IMG/VR virus record: IMGVR_UViG_3300025141_016923
Coordinates: 1 to 44,415 of that record
Source of the DNA: a virus
DNA length: 44,415 bases
Reading direction: 5' to 3' (one strand)
Below, piece after piece: positions 41,272-44,415 of this stretch. Made by a program: the position numbers and the translations under genes. Each line of letters starts with the position of its first letter. The stretch's first letter is position 1. Under the pieces are notes generated by a model. That model had not been told where the DNA came from, searched no databases, and saw only the letters and a program-made list of their open reading frames with translations.

Positions 41272-44200
41272 TATCATATTCCCATACAGCTGTTAATATT
41301 ACATTTCCTGGATCAAATGACGGATCAACTGATAACCCAATTATGTCTCCACCTGCAAAATTTTCTGTTGCTGTGAAGTTAAATGTATAAGCCGTGTTGG
41401 CTGTTGCCATATTGACGGTTTGTGATGATCCTTGATACGATGTGTTTATATCGACATTACCGTCAACATTCAGGTGAAGACCAATCGCAGTGCTCCCTGC
41501 AACTGTTGGATTGGCATCAGATCTTGCAATAACTTTAATTAATTTTCCTTGATATGGAGCTATCATTTTATTGTCAGCTCCAGGACCGCTATCGGAACCG
41601 TCTGAATCGAATCGTACATAATGTCTAGCATCAGTACCTGGTGCAAATTTATGTGTTGTATAATGAAGTTGTCTTGCTCTAAATGATCCTGATACTACAA
41701 CATCACCACCAAAAACCCCAACGCCTCTGCGCGATGCATGGCCATTTGGTAATTCTAGTGCACCGACAGAACCAGATGACCAGAAGCATGTATCTATACC
41801 ACCTTCACTAGCATTATCAGTGTTTATATAAACAGTGTTTGATGTTCCTCCTTCGTTCTTAGAAGCAATTGCCATTTTAGAATTTGTTTTAACCATAAAT
41901 GAAACATCTGTTCCGTCAGCATTTATTGCAATACTTGATGGTGTACCGTGTGGTTCATACGATAATATCTGAACATCATTACCTTTTAGTCTAAATGAAC
42001 CTTCTCCCTCATTGTTCCACTCTATGGAAGAATTTGGATTTTTAATCGTTGACAACGATTCAGAAACATGTAACCCACCACTAACGACTAAATCACCACC
42101 AAACACAGATATGGTTTTATCACCTACTCCATATTGATTCTTACCGCCGATAGCTCCAGAGACATAAAAGGCAACATCACCACCCGCGGCTTCATCTGGC
42201 GAATTGGCAGAGCCACCAGACAATATTAATACCTGCCCGAGACCAGCATCTGTTTTAATAGAATACTTGTCAGCAGTGCCACCATAAACAACAAAATCTA
42301 TATCTTGTGAGTCAGGATTAACTTGCCAAAGATCTTGGCTTGATTCGAAGAGCTGAACAAACGTTTTTCCTCCAGCTCTCATTTGAATTGTATCGCTACC
42401 GTTAAATCTTATGTATGAATCGGAGTCTCTGGAACACCTAATGTATTCTGATACATGAATTGACTCTGGGTTTAATGCATAAAGCGTTCCTGATACAACT
42501 GTATCTCCACCAAAGACCGATGTTCCCATGTAACCAATGCTCGCCTGGTCTGCCCCAATAGCTCCAGATACATAGAAAGAAATATCAGATCCCATTGCTT
42601 CATTTGGAGATTGTGCAGCGCCGCCAGAGTGGATAAGCACCTTCCCGTCTGGCTTGAGATTCAAGTGTGCATTAGCAGCAGCGCTATCAAGAGTTGTCAG
42701 TTGTGTCTTACCATCTGCACCTACGCTGATGTCAAAATAATTCGTTCCATCGAGAGTGTGACATCTGATATGACTTGCGTTTACTTCTCCTTCGACCCAG
42801 CCCGGCGGGGCAGTAACTGTGATACCTCTGGATGCATTGTTACTAAAGCTTCCGGGATCCGCCACACTAACCCTAATTCCGTCGGTAGTCTGGGATACCC
42901 CAGTATCACTTCCCGTTACTTCGATCTCGAGTCCAACACCTTGAACCATGCCAACCATGGTCGGAGCAGACTGATCATACTTAATCCATAGACCCTTGTG
43001 CTTTTGAAACTGACCCGATGCAACGATACCGGTCACGTCGTAATCGATCAATATACCAGACGCTCCATCATGCGAAGAGATGGAACTATTACTAGTTGTA
43101 TCTGTATAGATTCTGTCAACATCTAGCGCAGATGTTGCTCCGCTAGCAGATCCTGTCAATCCCAGCTTGAAGCCATTAAAATGTAAACCTGGATCAGACA
43201 TTAATGTATTAGCATCTGCCCAATAGGCAAGCCTAGTTGCATCACCGCCGCCGTCAATATCTGCGGTGGCATTAATCGTAACTGCACCATTCGATGCCGA
43301 TGTAATTGTTACATTCGACCCTGCTCTAAGATAACTAGTGCCGTCAGTCAATTTGGTCAGTGAACCACTAAGCCCCAGTGAAGCTGTTAAGAAGCCATTT
43401 GATAAAACATTAAATTCCGAACCTACCCCGCTCCGACCAATAAAAACTGGATATTCACTAACGTCATTTCCTGTTGCTCCAATACCAACATAGTCTGATA
43501 CACCATCATTCGGCCGTAATACAGTACCTTCGTCAGTCCATTCAGCACTGACTGCTGTACCAGTAATTGTAACTGCACCATTAGATGCAGATGCTATAGT
43601 AATACCATTACCAGCAATTAGATATGATGTCCCATCTATTAACTGTGTTAGTGAACCACTCATTCCATCCATCAAGGTAATTGATCCAGAAGAATATATG
43701 TCACCATCAAATAATGCTTTTCCTTGCCCACCTTGATTCGCGACAAATAATGTTGTTACGTCAGTTCCTAAGTCACTTCTATATCCACCAATTTGAACCG
43801 GACCAAATCCTGCATCGCCCCCACCGTAGAGGCCGCCGCTAACAACTAAATCACCGCCAAATATGGAAGTTCCCTTTGTTGACGTTCCTTGTGAGCCTAT
43901 CGCACCAGAGACAAAGAAATTAGTGTCTGTAAATGTTCTTGGATCCGGATCTTGAGGCGATGATCCCTGTCCAACAGTATCCGTTGTAGTACCAGAAAGT
44001 ATCATCACCTGATCTGTACTACCATCAGTTTGTATGGCTGCCGTCTTGTTAGCTGTTTCAACTCTAAAATCTTCTGAAGCACCAGATTGATTTACTATTA
44101 CAGTTCCATTTAGATTTACATCTCCTTGAACATCTAGTGTTGTACCATTCCATGTAAGATCAGCATCAGACGTTAGTGTATCAGTGTCAGACCAAGTCGC

Positions 44201-44415
44201 AATTCTATTTACTGCTCCTGAACCGTCAATATCTCCAGCCGCAGCAATTGTAACCGCTCCGTTCGAAGCTGATGTGATTGTAACATTTGAACCAGCTATA
44301 AGATAACTTGATCCGTCTGTTAATTTTGTCAGCGAACCGGACAACCCTTGATTAAAGTCGGAATTTCCATTAAACACTGCCGGGCCATAAACTGTAAATG
44401 TATCAGAGCCCGAAA
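41264..44415 (-). CDS. Repeat-built tail fibre-like protein, 5' end off the right edge
   Basis: The frame is open to the right edge (at least 1049 aa); a GTG at 44377 is internal, because the codons upstream continue without a stop and give similar sequence (SDTFTVYGPAVF). Three copies of a 34-residue module occur (G-[LM]-S-G-S-L-T-[KQ]-L ending SNGAVTI). Four or so further blocks have 'FYVSGAIG' followed about 15 residues later by 'VFGGDLVVSGGLY'. The C-terminal 130 residues form a different, beta-rich head (RHYVRFDSD, IGLHLNVDG, ILTAVWEYD). Such repeats and a terminal head fit a long fibre or a similar appendage. No chaperone domain is seen. Confidence 0.87.
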   Translation of the reverse strand, partial: SGSDTFTVYGPAVFNGNSDFNQGLSGSLTKLTDGSSYLIAGSNVTITSASNGAVTIAAAGDIDGSGAVNRIATWSDTDTLTSDADLTWNGTTLDVQGDVNLNGTVIVNQSGASEDFRVETANKTAAIQTDGSTDQVMILSGTTTDTVGQGSSPQDPDPRTFTDTNFFVSGAIGSQGTSTKGTSIFGGDLVVSGGLYGGGDAGFGPVQIGGYRSDLGTDVTTLFVANQGGQGKALFDGDIYSSGSITLMDGMSGSLTQLIDGTSYLIAGNGITIASASNGAVTITGTAVSAEWTDEGTVLRPNDGVSDYVGIGATGNDVSEYPVFIGRSGVGSEFNVLSNGFLTASLGLSGSLTKLTDGTSYLRAGSNVTITSASNGAVTINATADIDGGGDATRLAYWADANTLMSDPGLHFNGFKLGLTGSASGATSALDVDRIYTDTTSNSSISSHDGASGILIDYDVTGIVASGQFQKHKGLWIKYDQSAPTMVGMVQGVGLEIEVTGSDTGVSQTTDGIRVSVADPGSFSNNASRGITVTAPPGWVEGEVNASHIRCHTLDGTNYFDISVGADGKTQLTTLDSAAANAHLNLKPDGKVLIHSGGAAQSPNEAMGSDISFYVSGAIGADQASIGYMGTSVFGGDTVVSGTLYALNPESIHVSEYIRCSRDSDSYIRFNGSDTIQMRAGGKTFVQLFESSQDLWQVNPDSQDIDFVVYGGTADKYSIKTDAGLGQVLILSGGSANSPDEAAGGDVAFYVSGAIGGKNQYGVGDKTISVFGGDLVVSGGLHVSESLSTIKNPNSSIEWNNEGEGSFRLKGNDVQILSYEPHGTPSSIAINADGTDVSFMVKTNSKMAIASKNEGGTSNTVYINTDNASEGGIDTCFWSSGSVGALELPNGHASRRGVGVFGGDVVVSGSFRARQLHYTTHKFAPGTDARHYVRFDSDGSDSGPGADNKMIAPYQGKLIKVIARSDANPTVAGSTAIGLHLNVDGNVDINTSYQGSSQTVNMATANTAYTFNFTATENFAGGDIIGLSVDPSFDPGNVILTAVWEYDTT
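43274..43375 (-). repeat. Fibre module copy 3 (34 codons)
   Basis: It encodes G-L-S-G-S-L-T-K-L through S-N-G-A-V-T-I, nearly the same as copy 1 but with R for I in 'YLRAG'. A stretch of about 600 bases with higher G+C begins shortly downstream in reading order. Confidence 0.8.
43565..43666 (-). repeat. Fibre module copy 2 (34 codons)
   Basis: It encodes G-M-S-G-S-L-T-Q-L through S-N-G-A-V-T-I, the most diverged of the three copies (NGITIAS in place of SNVTITS). Confidence 0.8.
44246..44347 (-). repeat. Fibre module copy 1 (34 codons)
   Basis: It encodes G-L-S-G-S-L-T-K-L through S-N-G-A-V-T-I. It is the first copy in the window, and others may lie beyond the right edge. Confidence 0.8.

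Noticed and set aside
41264-44377. GTG 44377 as the true start of the fibre gene
   Set aside because: The same frame continues upstream to the window edge without a stop and with fibre-like sequence, so the gene is cut by the edge.

Overview
This window looks like part of the genome of a large, AT-rich, T4-superfamily tailed bacteriophage (myovirus). Contractile-tail baseplate genes (gp25-like and gp6-like wedge proteins, a probable gp7-like wedge and a probable central spike) sit beside a gp55-like late sigma factor. They are followed by a very long sugar and glycan gene island of the kind known from marine T4-like phages. The marine origin is an inference from the gene types. The probable host is a Gram-negative bacterium, because the phage carries an ADP/CDP-heptose (lipopolysaccharide core type) pathway. 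Every gene I can support is on the minus strand, so the genes are read from high to low coordinates. Most neighbours overlap by 1 to 4 bases (ATGA, TAATG) or are a few bases apart, which suggests long translationally coupled transcripts. I saw no tRNA, rRNA, CRISPR array or insertion sequence.

Layout in transcription order (right to left): (1) 44415-41264, a repeat-built tail fibre-like protein cut by the right edge. (2) 41263-40992, the only sizeable non-coding spacer, AT-rich, with tandem 8-bp repeats and inverted repeats. (3) 40991-19822, a 21-kb glycan island of about 26 genes: at least eight glycosyltransferase-like proteins, five methyltransferases, a PAPS-type sulfotransferase, a PLP enzyme, an iron/2-oxoglutarate-type oxygenase, cupins, a HAD phosphatase, nucleotide-sugar enzymes (HldD, split HldE, GMD, a UDP-Glc dehydrogenase-like protein, a 4-epimerase-like SDR), an alcohol dehydrogenase, an SDR, and a two-gene transketolase lacking its third domain. 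(4) 19787-18948, a RecB/Cas4-like PD-(D/E)XK nuclease with four iron-sulfur-type cysteines. (5) 18895-16500, two GT4 glycosyltransferases. (6) 16528-15103, a small membrane protein, the late sigma factor and a small helical protein. (7) 15099 to the left edge, the baseplate and tail module: spike-like protein, a three-repeat protein, gp25, gp6, a DNRLRE-like structural protein, a gp7-like protein with two LamG-like domains, a 321-aa protein and a giant LamG-containing protein (at least 1437 aa) that runs off the left edge.

The late sigma factor probably drives the virion genes. The structural genes carry many carbohydrate-binding-like folds (LamG, DNRLRE), and the island can make and attach several unusual sugars (heptose, 6-deoxy-hexose, possibly uronic acid, with methyl and sulfate decorations). 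The phage may therefore decorate its own virion or remodel host surface glycans. The sequence alone cannot decide between these. The most unusual points are the minimal split transketolase, the reversed and overlapping HldE halves, the sulfotransferase, the PLP/oxygenase/methyltransferase cassette, a gp55-like sigma factor that appears to carry an added helix-turn-helix, and the unclosed giant LamG protein at the left edge.
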